Origin: an uncultured Alphaproteobacteria bacterium
GTDB taxonomy: Bacteria > Pseudomonadota > Alphaproteobacteria > Rhizobiales > Hyphomicrobiaceae
Direction: 5' to 3'
DNA length: 11,075 bases
Assembly: GCA_937950105.1 (NCBI GenBank)
Contig: CALFEM010000536.1
Coordinates: 1-11,075, forward strand
Made by a program: the position numbers and the translations under genes
Notes under the pieces: generated by a model
What the model was told of the DNA's origin: nothing
What the model saw: the letters and a program-made list of their open reading frames with translations, nothing else
Database searches by the model: none
Shown: one piece after another, positions 1-7,596 of the stretch
How the letters are laid out: every line of letters begins with the position of its first letter
Position numbering within the stretch: position 1 is the first letter of the stretch

Positions 1-1457
1 CGGCAGAAGCGGCCGTCCTCGGAGGCGACCACCGCGCGCACCACCTGCGGCGAGATTTCAGGCAGTGCCACCCAGCGCTGGTCCACCTCGCCACCACCGA
101 GCCGCTGGGACAGCATCAGCATCGACCCCGGCGGATCGACGAAGCGGAACAGCGCGATTGCCGCGAGCGTCACCGCGAACCAGAGCGCAAAGCCGATCGC
201 CACGAAGCGCACCGTCTTTCGGGCGAGCGCGCGCCAGTCGAAGCGCTGGCGTGACGCGGCCGGGGACGGCGGTGCCACGGCTTCGGCATCGCGCGCGGGC
301 ATGGCGTGATTTGGCGGCGGCGCGCGAGGCGCTTCGCCGAAAGTCCCGGCAGGCTCCGCGCGCACTCGACCACCGCCCCCCGACCCAACCGCGGGCGTGG
401 CGGCTTGTCCGCCCGACATCAGGTCGTCGGCGGTTGGAGTGAGCGGCACGGGCGGGGCGAACAGGGTATCCGCGACTGACGCGCGGGTGGCGGGACCGAG
501 CCACGGCTCGCCGGGCCGGATGTCGGACAGCGATACGCGCGGCGGGTCCGATGACGGCGCCTCGGCCCCACCCTCCGGCAGCGCGAGCCCTCCGGCCGCC
601 GCCGCCTCCTGCGCGTCCGCCGCATCTCCTGTGACTGGCACCACGGGCTTCGCGGCGATCGCACCGACATGCGCAGCGGCGGCAATCATGCTGGAGAACC
701 TTTCGCCCTCCGTGGAGGACGGTGGCTCCGGCATGTCCGTAGGATCGGTTGGCGCAGGCGCGATCGGCGGCAGCAGCGCCTCGGTCGTCTCACCCGCCGC
801 CGACCCAGGCAGCGACTGCACGCCGGGTTCGGCAACGTCGAGACAGATCGCTGCGCGGGTCTCCAGCAGATCGGCAAGTTCGCGCGTCCAGTCCGCCATG
901 GCAGGAGTGCTCGCGACGACCTCCGCGACCGGGATCGCGAGAGGCATTCGGGCGTCGTCAACCGGCGCAACGGTCTCCACCGCGATCATCGCTGACGCTT
1001 CCGTAACGGCAGGGGCGGGCCCGTCGCAGTCGGCTGCTGCGTCGTCTAATGCCGTGGGCGGTTCGAGCACGCGCGCGGCAATCGAGAAGGCTGCGGCACG
1101 CAACCGGTGCGAGAACTCGTCGGGCGTCACGCCCGTCGTCCCGGCGTGCGCGACCACGGAAACCGCCACGGGGGCAGGCTCCACGGTCGCGTCATCCACG
1201 GCGACCGGCACGGGGGGCGAGGACTCGGAGGCGGGAGCATCGCCCGATACTGCCGCGCGGGCCGGCGCAACGTCCAACGCGGCGAGCCCGGCGAGGAGCC
1301 GCGCCAGCAGGCTATCAGCGACGGTGCTCACGCGCGGCATTGCCGGGCCAGCGCCGCCCGTCGTAGCCGGCTCAGCGTCCGCGTCCGCATAGGCCTCTGC
1401 CCCCGCCACGTCGGCGGCGTTCGGCGGCGGAACCTGTTTCGGTTCGTCGTCGTGCAT
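1..1457 (-). CDS. mtgA: Monofunctional peptidoglycan transglycosylase MtgA (partial, long N-terminal extension)
   Basis: A frame open for 485 codons runs off the left edge of the window. Its last visible part is a GT51 glycosyltransferase start: a membrane anchor at about residues 416-440 after a basic stretch, then the WVALPEISPQ motif (462-471) and ASEDGRFC (478-485). The Glu of SED (residue 480) is the family's catalytic glutamate. MtgA polymerises lipid II into glycan strands at the periplasmic face of the inner membrane. Family members are usually about 230-250 residues with the anchor near the N-terminus; here roughly 385-400 residues rich in Ala, Pro, Val, Asp and Glu come first, with few Arg or Lys and no recognised domain. 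The ATG at 1457 was chosen because GAAGGG lies 4 bases upstream and a promoter-like pair precedes it. An in-frame ATG at 302 (MPARDAEAV) would give a normal-length protein but has no visible ribosome binding site. The gene is divergent from ispA. The family call is firm; the start is less so. Confidence 0.85.
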   Translation of the reverse strand, partial: MHDDEPKQVPPPNAADVAGAEAYADADAEPATTGGAGPAMPRVSTVADSLLARLLAGLAALDVAPARAAVSGDAPASESSPPVPVAVDDATVEPAPVAVSVVAHAGTTGVTPDEFSHRLRAAAFSIAARVLEPPTALDDAAADCDGPAPAVTEASAMIAVETVAPVDDARMPLAIPVAEVVASTPAMADWTRELADLLETRAAICLDVAEPGVQSLPGSAAGETTEALLPPIAPAPTDPTDMPEPPSSTEGERFSSMIAAAAHVGAIAAKPVVPVTGDAADAQEAAAAGGLALPEGGAEAPSSDPPRVSLSDIRPGEPWLGPATRASVADTLFAPPVPLTPTADDLMSGGQAATPAVGSGGGGRVRAEPAGTFGEAPRAPPPNHAMPARDAEAVAPPSPAASRQRFDWRALARKTVRFVAIGFALWFAVTLAAIALFRFVDPPGSMLMLSQRLGGGEVDQRWVALPEISPQVVRAVVASEDGRFC

Positions 1458-1479
1458 GATGCCCTTCGCCGGCCCGGAT

Positions 1480-1509
1480 GCTATACCCGCGCTCGACCCG
1501 CCACGTCAC
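1480..1509 (-). promoter_or_regulatory. Candidate sigma-70 promoter of mtgA
   Basis: On the minus strand GTGACG (1509-1504) and TATAGC (1485-1480) are separated by 18 bases. A transcript would start near 1473, about 16 bases before the ATG at 1457. This is a match by eye to TTGACA/TATAAT and is moderate at best. If real, it supports the long form of MtgA. Confidence 0.35.
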
Positions 1510-1571
1510 CGCGCCCCGTCTGCCGAGCCGCAGTGTCTCTCTCCCCACAATCCCCTCTTACTAGGGCCTGG

Positions 1572-2477
1572 ATGACTTTCACGCAAAGACTGGAACGATC
1601 GGCCGCGCTGGTCGAAGCGCGCCTTGGGCGTCTCCTCGACGAACTCGCTGGACCAGACACGACCTCGCCGCGCCTCGCCGAGGCCATGCGCCACGCCGTG
1701 CTCGCAGGCGGCAAGCGCTTCCGGCCGTTCCTCGTCATGGAGAGCGCGCGCCTGTTCGGGCTCGATCCCGAGGCCGCCCTCGACACCGCCGCCGCGCTCG
1801 AATGCGTGCACTGCTATTCGCTGGCCCACGACGACCTGCCGGCCATGGACAACGATCTCGTCCGGCGCGGCCGCCCCACGGTCTGGTGCGCCTTCGACGA
1901 ATGGACCGCGATCCTGGCCGGAGACGCGCTGCTGACGCTGGCGTTCGAGATCGTCGCGCGGCCCGAGGCGCACGCCGACGCGCGCGTGCGGGCCGAGCTG
2001 TCGCTGGCTCTGGCCCGGGCTTCCGGCGCGGCCGGCATGGTCGGCGGGCAGATGTTCGATCTCGAGGCCGAGCGCACCTCTCCCGAGCGGCGGGGCGATG
2101 CGGCGCACATCCGCCGTCTGCAGGCGATGAAGACGGGCGCGCTGATCCGCTTCGCGTGCCGGTCGGGCGCCATCCTCGCCAGCGCTGCGGAGGCGGACCG
2201 CGATCGGGTCGACCGTTTCGGCGACGTGCTCGGCTTCGCCTTCCAGATCGCCGACGATCTGCTCGACGTCGAAGGCTCGGCGGCGGAGGTCGGCAAGGCC
2301 GTCGGCAAGGATGCCGGTGCCGGCAAAGCGACACTCGTCTCGATGGCTGGCATCGCGGCGGCACGCGCCAGGCTGGCCGAACTGGAGACGGAGGCTGTCG
2401 CCCTGCTCGCGCCCTACGGAGACCGCGCGGAAACACTCACCAGCGCCATGCGCTACGTGATCGACCGGCGCAGCTGA
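1572..2477 (+). CDS. ispA: Farnesyl diphosphate synthase (polyprenyl synthetase)
   Basis: A 301-residue trans-prenyltransferase that adds IPP to DMAPP and GPP to make C15 farnesyl diphosphate in the cytoplasm. Visible motifs in order are GGKRFRP (46-52), the first Asp-rich motif DDLPAMD (87-93), GQMFDLEAE (159-167), MKTG (186-189), the second Asp-rich motif DDLLD (228-232) and GKDAGAGKATLV (245-256). The first motif carries the two-residue Pro-Ala insertion, and Tyr82 sits five positions before it, which is the pattern of bacterial type II FPP synthases. A longer product such as GGPP cannot be fully excluded. Length is normal for the family. The ATG at 1572 has AGGG five bases upstream. The frame is open much further upstream, but that part is antisense to mtgA and is not family-like. 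It is transcribed away from mtgA and ends at a hairpin terminator. Confidence 0.93.
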   Translation: MTFTQRLERSAALVEARLGRLLDELAGPDTTSPRLAEAMRHAVLAGGKRFRPFLVMESARLFGLDPEAALDTAAALECVHCYSLAHDDLPAMDNDLVRRGRPTVWCAFDEWTAILAGDALLTLAFEIVARPEAHADARVRAELSLALARASGAAGMVGGQMFDLEAERTSPERRGDAAHIRRLQAMKTGALIRFACRSGAILASAAEADRDRVDRFGDVLGFAFQIADDLLDVEGSAAEVGKAVGKDAGAGKATLVSMAGIAAARARLAELETEAVALLAPYGDRAETLTSAMRYVIDRRS

Positions 2478-2503
2478 TTTCCCAGGATCGCCCCAACGAA
2501 AAT

Positions 2504-2540
2504 CGCCCGCAGCCACGAGGGCCGCGGGCGTTCATATTTT
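2504..2540. terminator. Bidirectional intrinsic terminator between ispA and the outer-membrane protein gene
   Basis: CGCCCGC at 2504-2510 pairs with GCGGGCG at 2524-2530. The inner bases GCC (2512-2514) and GGC (2520-2522) can extend the stem around a five-base loop. On the plus strand TTCATATTTT follows (2531-2540). On the minus strand the same hairpin is followed by ATTTTCG (bases 2503-2497). It lies between two convergent genes and can serve both. Confidence 0.75.
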
Positions 2541-2592
2541 CTCGCGCTTCGTTCGTTCACGCATTCTCGCGCCAACGTAAGCGGCCGCGGAA

Positions 2593-3327
2593 CTAGAACC
2601 GGTAGTTGATGCCGGCGCGGATGGTGTGGAACGAGATGTCGAACGCCGCCGAGATCGGTGCGCCGCCACCATCGATACCGCTGATGCGGGCGTCGCCGAG
2701 ATCGACGTAGAGGTATTCCGAACGCAGCGACCAGTTCGGCGCGAACGCCCACTCGATGCCGCCACCGACGGCGTAACCCGTCAGCGTGTCACCGCCCGCG
2801 GCGACCGAGCCATCGGCGCCGACCAGCGCATAGTCCATATCGGCGAAGGCGACGCCGCCCGTGGCGTAGAGCAGTACGTTGCCGGTCGATACACCGGCGC
2901 GGGCGCGGATCGTCGACAGCCAGTTCATCTCGCTCGCGGCCGCTGCGGTGAACGCGGGAGCGCCGATGATGCCACTGGTCGTACCCTCGACGTTGCCGCC
3001 CATCAGGTCGGCTTCGACGCCGAGCACGAAATTGCCGAACTGCGCGTTGTAGCCGAGCTGCGCGCCGCCGAGCCAGCCTTCCGGATCGATCGCGGCCATG
3101 GCGCCACCGGCGGCGCCGCCGGTGACGACGACCGGATCGGTGCTGCCCCAGGCGTAGCCGCCGTTGAGACCGACATAGAAGCCGCGCCACGTCGGGCGGA
3201 GCGGCGCATCGTCATAGACGACCGGCGCCGACTGCGGGCGATACGGTCCGAGATCGGCTGCACCGGCCGGCACGGTGCCGGCGGCGACGAGCGCGACCAG
3301 CGCGCTTGCAGCGAGTGTCTTCGTCAT
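2593..3327 (-). CDS. Outer-membrane beta-barrel protein, Omp25/Omp31-like porin family
   Basis: The product has 244 residues. A Sec signal peptide is visible: MTKT, a hydrophobic core of Ala/Val/Leu, and a likely cleavage site at VPAGA-ADLG near residue 23. The mature start, with a DLGPYRP segment and then WRGFYVGLNGGYAWG (47-61), is typical of the alphaproteobacterial Omp25/Omp31 and heat-resistant agglutinin-like small barrels. Alternating strands follow, such as GAQLGYNAQFGNFVLGVEAD (88-107), RARAGVSTGNVLLYATGGVA (141-160) and SLRSEYLYVDLG (200-211). The chain ends in TIRAGINYRF, with the terminal Phe used for outer-membrane assembly. Its role is structural or pore-forming in the outer membrane; the exact substrate is unknown. 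GGGGA lies 10 bases before the ATG. It stands alone, convergent with ispA and downstream of ispG on the same strand after a 265-base gap, so it probably has its own promoter. Confidence 0.9.
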   Translation of the reverse strand: MTKTLAASALVALVAAGTVPAGAADLGPYRPQSAPVVYDDAPLRPTWRGFYVGLNGGYAWGSTDPVVVTGGAAGGAMAAIDPEGWLGGAQLGYNAQFGNFVLGVEADLMGGNVEGTTSGIIGAPAFTAAAASEMNWLSTIRARAGVSTGNVLLYATGGVAFADMDYALVGADGSVAAGGDTLTGYAVGGGIEWAFAPNWSLRSEYLYVDLGDARISGIDGGGAPISAAFDISFHTIRAGINYRF

Positions 3328-3592
3328 GGTGTGGAAGTCCCCGTTTCTACGCGAGCCGAACCGGCAACGATCGCATCGATCGACGCACCGGTTTGTCTAC
3401 GCCGGACAGGCGCCACGACTTCGCGCGACAAACCCCGTCCGAGTCCAACAAGCTTCGGCATCACCTAGGTACGCCAGCTTGCTTGACGGATATCTAACGC
3501 AGCGAATGCGGCGAGGTTCCGGCGAGAAAAGGGCAGGTATATATGAGGAAACAGAGTGTAACTTCGCGTCCCGAAACGAGCCGATCAGAGCG
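3328..3592 (-). other. Leader and promoter region of the outer-membrane protein gene
   Basis: This 265-base gap separates the ispG stop from the outer-membrane gene start. It is less GC-rich than the coding DNA around it, which suits a promoter. GTTTGTC (3391-3397) and GACAAAC (3427-3433) form a spaced 7-base inverted pair, and CGATCGCATCGATCG (3368-3382) is nearly palindromic. I could not pick a convincing -35/-10 pair, and no clear terminator follows ispG. Confidence 0.3.
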
Positions 3593-4864
3593 TTACTCCG
3601 CAACTTCTGCGGTTGTGGACTTGCTGTCCTCGCGTCCGTACCGGCGCGCGATGTACGCCTCGACGAGATCCTTGAACTCGGCTGCGATATTTGGTCCACG
3701 CAGTACGAGTGCCTTCTGGCCGTCGATGAACACGGGCGCCGCGGGCTGCTCGCCGGTGCCCGGGAGCGAAATGCCGATGTCGGCGTGCTTCGATTCACCC
3801 GGACCGTTGACGATGCAGCCCATCACCGCGAGGTTCATCGTCTCGACACCGGGGTAGAGCTTGCGCCACTCCGGCATGCGCTCGCGGATCATCGTTTCGA
3901 CATCGCGCGCCAGTTCCTGAAACACGGTCGATGTGGTGCGCCCGCAGCCCGGACACGCCGCGACGATCGGCACGAACGACCTGAGCCCCATGGTCTGCAG
4001 GATTTCCTGCGCGACCTTCACTTCCAGCGTGCGATCGCCGCCCGGCTCCGGCGTCAGCGAGACGCGGATGGTGTCGCCGATGCCCTGCTGCAGCAGCACG
4101 CTCATGGCCGCCGTCGATGCGACGATGCCTTTCGAGCCCATGCCGGCCTCGGTGAGCCCGAGGTGCAGCGCATAACGGCAGCGCACGGCCAGCATCGTAT
4201 AGACGCTGATGAGATCCTGCACCGACGAAACCTTCGCCGAGATGACGATGCGGTCGGCGCCGAGCCCCATGCTCTCGGCCAGCTCGGCAGAACGCAGCGC
4301 GGACTGCACGATAGCCTCGTGCATGACAGCGCGCGCATCCTTCGGCTCCGCGGAGCGCGCGTTCTCGTCCATCAGGTGCGTCAGCAGTTCCTGATCGAGC
4401 GAGCCCCAGTTGACGCCGATGCGCACGGGCTTGGCGTACTTCAGCGCCATGGCGATGATGTCGGCGAACTGGCGGTCCTTCTTCGCCTTGAAGCCGACGT
4501 TGCCGGGATTGATGCGATACTTGTCGAGCGCTTCGGCGGCGGCCGGGTTGTCCGCGAGCAGCTTGTGGCCGATGTAGTGGAAATCGCCGACCAGCGGCAC
4601 TGTGACGCCGCGCGCGGCGAGCCGGTCGCGTATGTGCGGCACCGCCTTCGCGGCCTCGTCGCGATCGACGGTGATGCGCACCAGCTCGGAGCCTGCACGT
4701 GCGAGTGCCGCGACCTGCGCCACCGTCGCGTCGATGTCGGCGGTGTCGGTGTTGGTCATCGACTGCACGACCACGGGGGCGTCCGCGCCCACGACGACGT
4801 TGCCGATGCGCACGCCGACGGAAGCGCGGCGCGGCGCAATGAGGTCGGTGCGCTGACTGGTCAT
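3593..4864 (-). CDS. ispG: 4-hydroxy-3-methylbut-2-en-1-yl diphosphate synthase IspG (GcpE)
   Basis: A 423-residue enzyme of the MEP isoprenoid pathway that reductively opens MEcPP to HMBPP in the cytoplasm using a [4Fe-4S] cluster. Recognisable blocks are [14 protein letters not shown] (31-44), [10 protein letters not shown] (91-100), [11 protein letters not shown] (116-126), [10 protein letters not shown] (148-157), HLGLTEAG (234-241) and the cluster site: ACPGCGRT with Cys304 and Cys307, and [17 protein letters not shown] with Cys350 and Glu357. Length matches bacterial (two-domain) IspG. The ATG at 4864 was chosen because AGGAG (4876-4872) lies seven bases upstream; the open frame continues into znuB but without family similarity. 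It follows znuB by 89 bases on the same strand, so it may be read from the zinc operon, though an internal promoter is possible. Confidence 0.96.
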   Translation of the reverse strand: MTSQRTDLIAPRRASVGVRIGNVVVGADAPVVVQSMTNTDTADIDATVAQVAALARAGSELVRITVDRDEAAKAVPHIRDRLAARGVTVPLVGDFHYIGHKLLADNPAAAEALDKYRINPGNVGFKAKKDRQFADIIAMALKYAKPVRIGVNWGSLDQELLTHLMDENARSAEPKDARAVMHEAIVQSALRSAELAESMGLGADRIVISAKVSSVQDLISVYTMLAVRCRYALHLGLTEAGMGSKGIVASTAAMSVLLQQGIGDTIRVSLTPEPGGDRTLEVKVAQEILQTMGLRSFVPIVAACPGCGRTTSTVFQELARDVETMIRERMPEWRKLYPGVETMNLAVMGCIVNGPGESKHADIGISLPGTGEQPAAPVFIDGQKALVLRGPNIAAEFKDLVEAYIARRYGREDSKSTTAEVAE

Positions 4865-4871
4865 GATCGTG

Positions 4872-4876
4872 CTCCT
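4872..4876 (-). promoter_or_regulatory. Ribosome binding site of ispG
   Basis: AGGAG on the minus strand, seven bases before the ATG at 4864. It decides the start, since the open reading frame extends far upstream. Confidence 0.75.
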
Positions 4877-4953
4877 TGCGCGGCGCTTCGCGCGTCCACT
4901 TCGTCTCGTGGCAATAGCGCGGCAGCGCGCGCGGCGCCAGTCCGCGACTGAAG

Positions 4954-5751
4954 TCAGCCGCTGCGCCGCGCTGCGGCGAGCGACAACGAGGTCAGAGCCA
5001 TCACCGCCAGCACCAGCACGATCGCCGGTCCCCCGGGCGCATCGCTGCGCGCTGAGACCTCGAGCCCGATCAGCACTCCGACGACCGAGATCGCCGCCGA
5101 CAGAAGTACCATCCGCTCCGGCGTTCGTGCGAACGGTCGCGCCGCCGCCGCCGGCACGATCAGGAACGCGATCACCAGCAGCGCACCTAGGATCTTGATC
5201 GCGATCGCGATGGTCGTCGCCAGCATCAGCATGAAGACGCCTTTGACCGCGCGGCCCGGCACGCCCTCGGCGATGGCCAGCTCGCGATGCACGGCGAGCC
5301 TGAGCAGCGGCTGCCAGACGAGCCACAGCACGCCGAGCACCAGCGCCCCGCCACCGTAGATCCACGCGAGATCGGCATCGGTAACGGCGAAGATGTCACC
5401 GAACAGGTAGCCGAGCAGATCGACGGACGGCCCGGCCAGCGCTGCCGTCGCGATGACACCTGCCGCGAGCGAGCCGTGATGCAACAGCCCGAGAATGCTG
5501 TCGAGCGGCAGCAGGCGCTGCTCGCTCAAGAGCAGGATCACCAGCGCCGCGACGATCGCCACCGCCAGCACCGAGAGCGTCAGGCTCTGCCCGATGGCAA
5601 ACGACAACGCGACGCCGAGCAGGCTTGCCTGCGCCATGGTCTCGCCGAAGTAGGCCATGCGCTGCCACACCACCAGCGCACCGAGCGGCGCCGCGACGAT
5701 GGCGAGAGCGAGCGCGGCGGCGAGCGCGCGCAGCAGGAACGGCTCCAGCAT
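4954..5751 (-). CDS. znuB: Zinc ABC transporter permease ZnuB
   Basis: A 265-residue hydrophobic protein of the ABC-3 metal permease family, with about seven or eight membrane segments (roughly 9-29, 40-53, 57-76, 92-108, 128-148, 173-201, 214-233, 240-262). Family landmarks are [27 protein letters not shown] (23-49), [10 protein letters not shown] (111-120) and [22 protein letters not shown] (184-205). It forms the inner-membrane channel through which zinc from the periplasmic binding protein is moved. The start ATG lies one base past the znuC stop, so the two are translationally coupled. Assignment to zinc rather than manganese or iron rests on the neighbouring zur and Zur-box-like site. 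Confidence 0.93.
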   Translation of the reverse strand: MLEPFLLRALAAALALAIVAAPLGALVVWQRMAYFGETMAQASLLGVALSFAIGQSLTLSVLAVAIVAALVILLLSEQRLLPLDSILGLLHHGSLAAGVIATAALAGPSVDLLGYLFGDIFAVTDADLAWIYGGGALVLGVLWLVWQPLLRLAVHRELAIAEGVPGRAVKGVFMLMLATTIAIAIKILGALLVIAFLIVPAAAARPFARTPERMVLLSAAISVVGVLIGLEVSARSDAPGGPAIVLVLAVMALTSLSLAAARRSG

Positions 5752-5752
5752 G

Positions 5753-6640
5753 TCAGCCCTTCCCTTTCTCGTCCGGCAGCGGCGCTCCGGCGAGATCGTG
5801 GCGGTGATCGTGGTGATGCTCGTAGACGGCGAAGGCGCGCGCCGCGTCGGCGCCGAACAGCCGCGTATACTCGGGATGCTGCGCGACGGTGGTCGGCACG
5901 CCCGAACAGCAGACGTGGCGGTTGAGGCAGACGACGCGATCGCTGGCCGCCATGACGACGTGCAGATCGTGACTGACCAGCAGCACGCCGAAACCGCGCG
6001 CTGAGCGCAGCTTGCCGATCAGCGTGTAGAGTTCCGCTTCGCCGGCATAATCGACGCCGCGCACCGGCTCGTCGAGCACCAGCAGGTTCGGCCGCCTGAG
6101 CAGCGCCCGCGCCAGCACCACGCGCTGCAACTCGCCACCCGAGATCGCCACCAGCTGGCTGTCGATAACGCGCGATGCGCCGACTTCGGCGAGCGCCTCC
6201 GCCACCGCCGCGCGATTTCCCGCGAGCCCGAGGCGCAGGAACCGCTCCACCGTCATCGGCAACGCCGCATCGACGTCGAAGCGCTGCGGCGCATAGCCGA
6301 TGACGAGATCGCCGCGGCGGACGATCTCGCCCGCGTCCGGCCGCTCGAGGCCGAGCAGCGCCCGCACCAGCGTCGTCTTGCCGGCTCCGTTCGGACCGAT
6401 CAGCGTGACGATCTCGCCCTGCGGCAGGTCGATGTCGACATGGTCCAGGATGGTGCGGCCACCGGGACTGAGCACGAGCCCTCGCGCGGAGACGAGTGCG
6501 GCGCGATCGATGGGGGCCGGCACGCGCGGCCCGTGATCGTGGCCGCAGGCGGCGCCGCACGTCTCTCCCGTTGCATGCACATGCCCCTTCGCCTCGCCCT
6601 CGGCTGCGAGCGCCGTGGTCCCGACTTTTCTCGCGAGCAT
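5753..6640 (-). CDS. znuC: Zinc ABC transporter ATP-binding protein ZnuC with His/Cys-rich ends
   Basis: A 295-residue ATPase that powers zinc uptake with ZnuB at the cytoplasmic face of the inner membrane. It shows Walker A GPNGAGKTT (82-90), Q-loop YAPQRF (Gln119), a signature motif starting SGGE (167-170), Walker B LLVLDEP (186-192) and H-loop His224. The usual ATPase core begins near residue 46. Before it stands a 45-residue extension with GHVH (19-22), Cys28, Cys32 and GHDHG (33-37). The C-terminus carries YEHHHDHRHD (273-282). These look like metal-binding segments, and His-rich tails are known in ZnuC relatives. The A of its ATG is the last base of the zur stop (TGATG), which supports the start at 6640 and tight coupling with zur. 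Confidence 0.94.
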   Translation of the reverse strand: MLARKVGTTALAAEGEAKGHVHATGETCGAACGHDHGPRVPAPIDRAALVSARGLVLSPGGRTILDHVDIDLPQGEIVTLIGPNGAGKTTLVRALLGLERPDAGEIVRRGDLVIGYAPQRFDVDAALPMTVERFLRLGLAGNRAAVAEALAEVGASRVIDSQLVAISGGELQRVVLARALLRRPNLLVLDEPVRGVDYAGEAELYTLIGKLRSARGFGVLLVSHDLHVVMAASDRVVCLNRHVCCSGVPTTVAQHPEYTRLFGADAARAFAVYEHHHDHRHDLAGAPLPDEKGKG

Positions 6641-7161
6641 CACACGTCTCCGGAGCGCGCCGGCTTGCCCGCGCATTTCGCGCACAGCCCCGACACCTCG
6701 ACGAACTTCACGCGCGGCTCGAAGCCCGCACGCCGCGCCGTTTCGTTGATCTGGTCGAAAATCGCCTGCGCCTCCGCCTCGGTGACACTGCCGCAGCGCT
6801 CGCACGACAGGAAGATCGGCCGCCCGCGCTTGTGGTGATGCTCGTGGCGGCGACAGGCGAAGAACGCGTTCTTGCTTTCGAGCCGATGGATGACGCCGGC
6901 GTCGAGCAGCGCGTCGATCGAGCGATAGACGGAGATGGGCGCCAGCCGCGTGCCCTTCACCGACAGCCGGTCGAGTATCTCGTAGGCGCCAATGGCGCCG
7001 TTGGTGGCGGCGATCTCGGCGAACACCTGCTCGCGCAGATCGGTGAAGCGCAGGTTGCGCTCCGCAAAAATGGACCGCGCGCGCTCGATCGAGTCTGCCA
7101 GCCGCTGCTTCGGCACCGCCGTGCGCGGCATGGTCGCGGTCTTGCCCGATGCTCTGCTCAT
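6640..7161 (-). CDS. zur: Zinc uptake regulator Zur (Fur family repressor)
   Basis: A 173-residue Fur-family repressor that binds DNA when zinc-loaded and shuts off zinc uptake genes. The N-terminal winged helix covers about residues 22-100, with the recognition region APISVYRSIDALLDAGVIHR (74-93). The dimerisation and metal part has the His cluster HEHHHK (106-111), Cys120/Cys123 (SCERCG) and Cys160/Cys163 (LCAKCAG), the four cysteines of the structural zinc site. The absence of the typical Fur iron-sensing pattern and the linkage to znuCB favour Zur. The ATG at 7161 has GAAGG seven bases upstream; an in-frame GTG at 7221 would abut the operator and is less likely. It is first gene of zur-znuC-znuB(-ispG) and is probably autoregulated. 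Confidence 0.94.
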   Translation of the reverse strand: MSRASGKTATMPRTAVPKQRLADSIERARSIFAERNLRFTDLREQVFAEIAATNGAIGAYEILDRLSVKGTRLAPISVYRSIDALLDAGVIHRLESKNAFFACRRHEHHHKRGRPIFLSCERCGSVTEAEAQAIFDQINETARRAGFEPRVKFVEVSGLCAKCAGKPARSGDV

Positions 7162-7168
7162 GCCGCCG

Positions 7169-7173
7169 CCTTC
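7169..7173 (-). promoter_or_regulatory. Ribosome binding site of zur
   Basis: GAAGG on the minus strand, seven bases before the ATG at 7161. It favours this start over the in-frame GTG at 7221. Confidence 0.6.
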
Positions 7174-7221
7174 ACCCCGTCCCGTCACGCGCGCTTCTCG
7201 CCCGCCGCACGCGCTTTGCAC

Positions 7222-7237
7222 GTCACGTTATATCATC
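7222..7237 (-). promoter_or_regulatory. Candidate Zur box upstream of zur-znuCB
   Basis: The minus strand reads GATGATATAACGTGAC. From memory, alphaproteobacterial Zur boxes resemble GATGTTATAACATAAC, which differs here at three of 16 positions. The match on the right half of the dyad is imperfect. It lies about 60 bases upstream of the zur ATG and overlaps the presumed -10 element, a position suited to repression of the whole operon by zinc-loaded Zur. Confidence 0.65.
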
Positions 7238-7257
7238 CGCGCGATCGGCGAAACCAA
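7227..7257 (-). promoter_or_regulatory. Candidate promoter of the zur operon
   Basis: On the minus strand TTGGTT (7257-7252) precedes GATATA (7234-7229) by 17 bases or TATAAC (7232-7227) by 19. Transcription would begin near 7219, leaving a leader of about 58 bases before the zur ATG. It overlaps the Zur-box candidate. Confidence 0.45.
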
Positions 7258-7596
7258 GCCCCGCAGCACGATCGAAGCCTGCGCGCGGTTTGGCTTCGAA
7301 CCCTCCCGCCCGCCAGTCTCCCGCCGCCGCCCTGCAAACCCTCGAAACGCCCTGTGCTCCTCCTATCTTCGCCACATTCGGAGGTGAACGTCTCGGTCCT
7401 GCCCGGCCAGCGCTGCCCGGCGGGCGGTTTCGTATTTCCGACGCCCCCGTTCGTCATCCGGGCGCCGGAACGGCCGGCGGCTTCTCGTCCTTTCCGATTT
7501 GACGACCGGACCCGGCCGGGGCCGCACCCAGCGCCCGCACACGTTCGGCTTTGCCAATGCCTGCGGCCGTTCCGACTTGGAGTACCGAGCATTCCC
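7238..7596. other. Intergenic region between zur and the thiolase gene
   Basis: This 359-base stretch separates two divergent genes. The zur-proximal end holds the zur promoter. A perfect 8-base inverted repeat, TCGAAGCC (7272-7279) and GGCTTCGA (7292-7299), has a 12-base spacer and could be an operator or hairpin. The rest is very GC-rich with several short self-complementary runs. I see no RNA gene, no riboswitch that I recognise and no clear thiolase promoter; the best ribosome-binding match before the thiolase is a GGAG 14 bases upstream, which is distant. Confidence 0.4.

Noticed and set aside
397..1392. Plus-strand frame of 331 codons rich in Ala, Ser, Gly and Thr
   Set aside because: It is antisense to mtgA, whose frame reaches a recognisable GT51 motif. 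No domain or ribosome binding site supports the plus frame.
1107..1571. Upstream extension of the ispA reading frame
   Set aside because: The added part is Arg/Gly/His-rich, antisense to mtgA and unlike any polyprenyl synthetase. The ATG at 1572 gives normal family length.
3275..4951. Plus-strand frame of 558 codons opposite ispG
   Set aside because: Arg/His/Asp-rich shadow of a highly conserved gene on the other strand; no domain seen.
7162..7221. Longer Zur starting at GTG 7221
   Set aside because: The added 20 residues are not Fur-like and would place the start next to the operator; the ATG at 7161 has a well-placed GAAGG.
7238..7596. SRP RNA, riboswitch or other structured RNA between zur and the thiolase gene
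   Set aside because: Looked for the SRP GGAAG core and familiar riboswitch motifs and saw none; only short GC-rich hairpins common at this composition.
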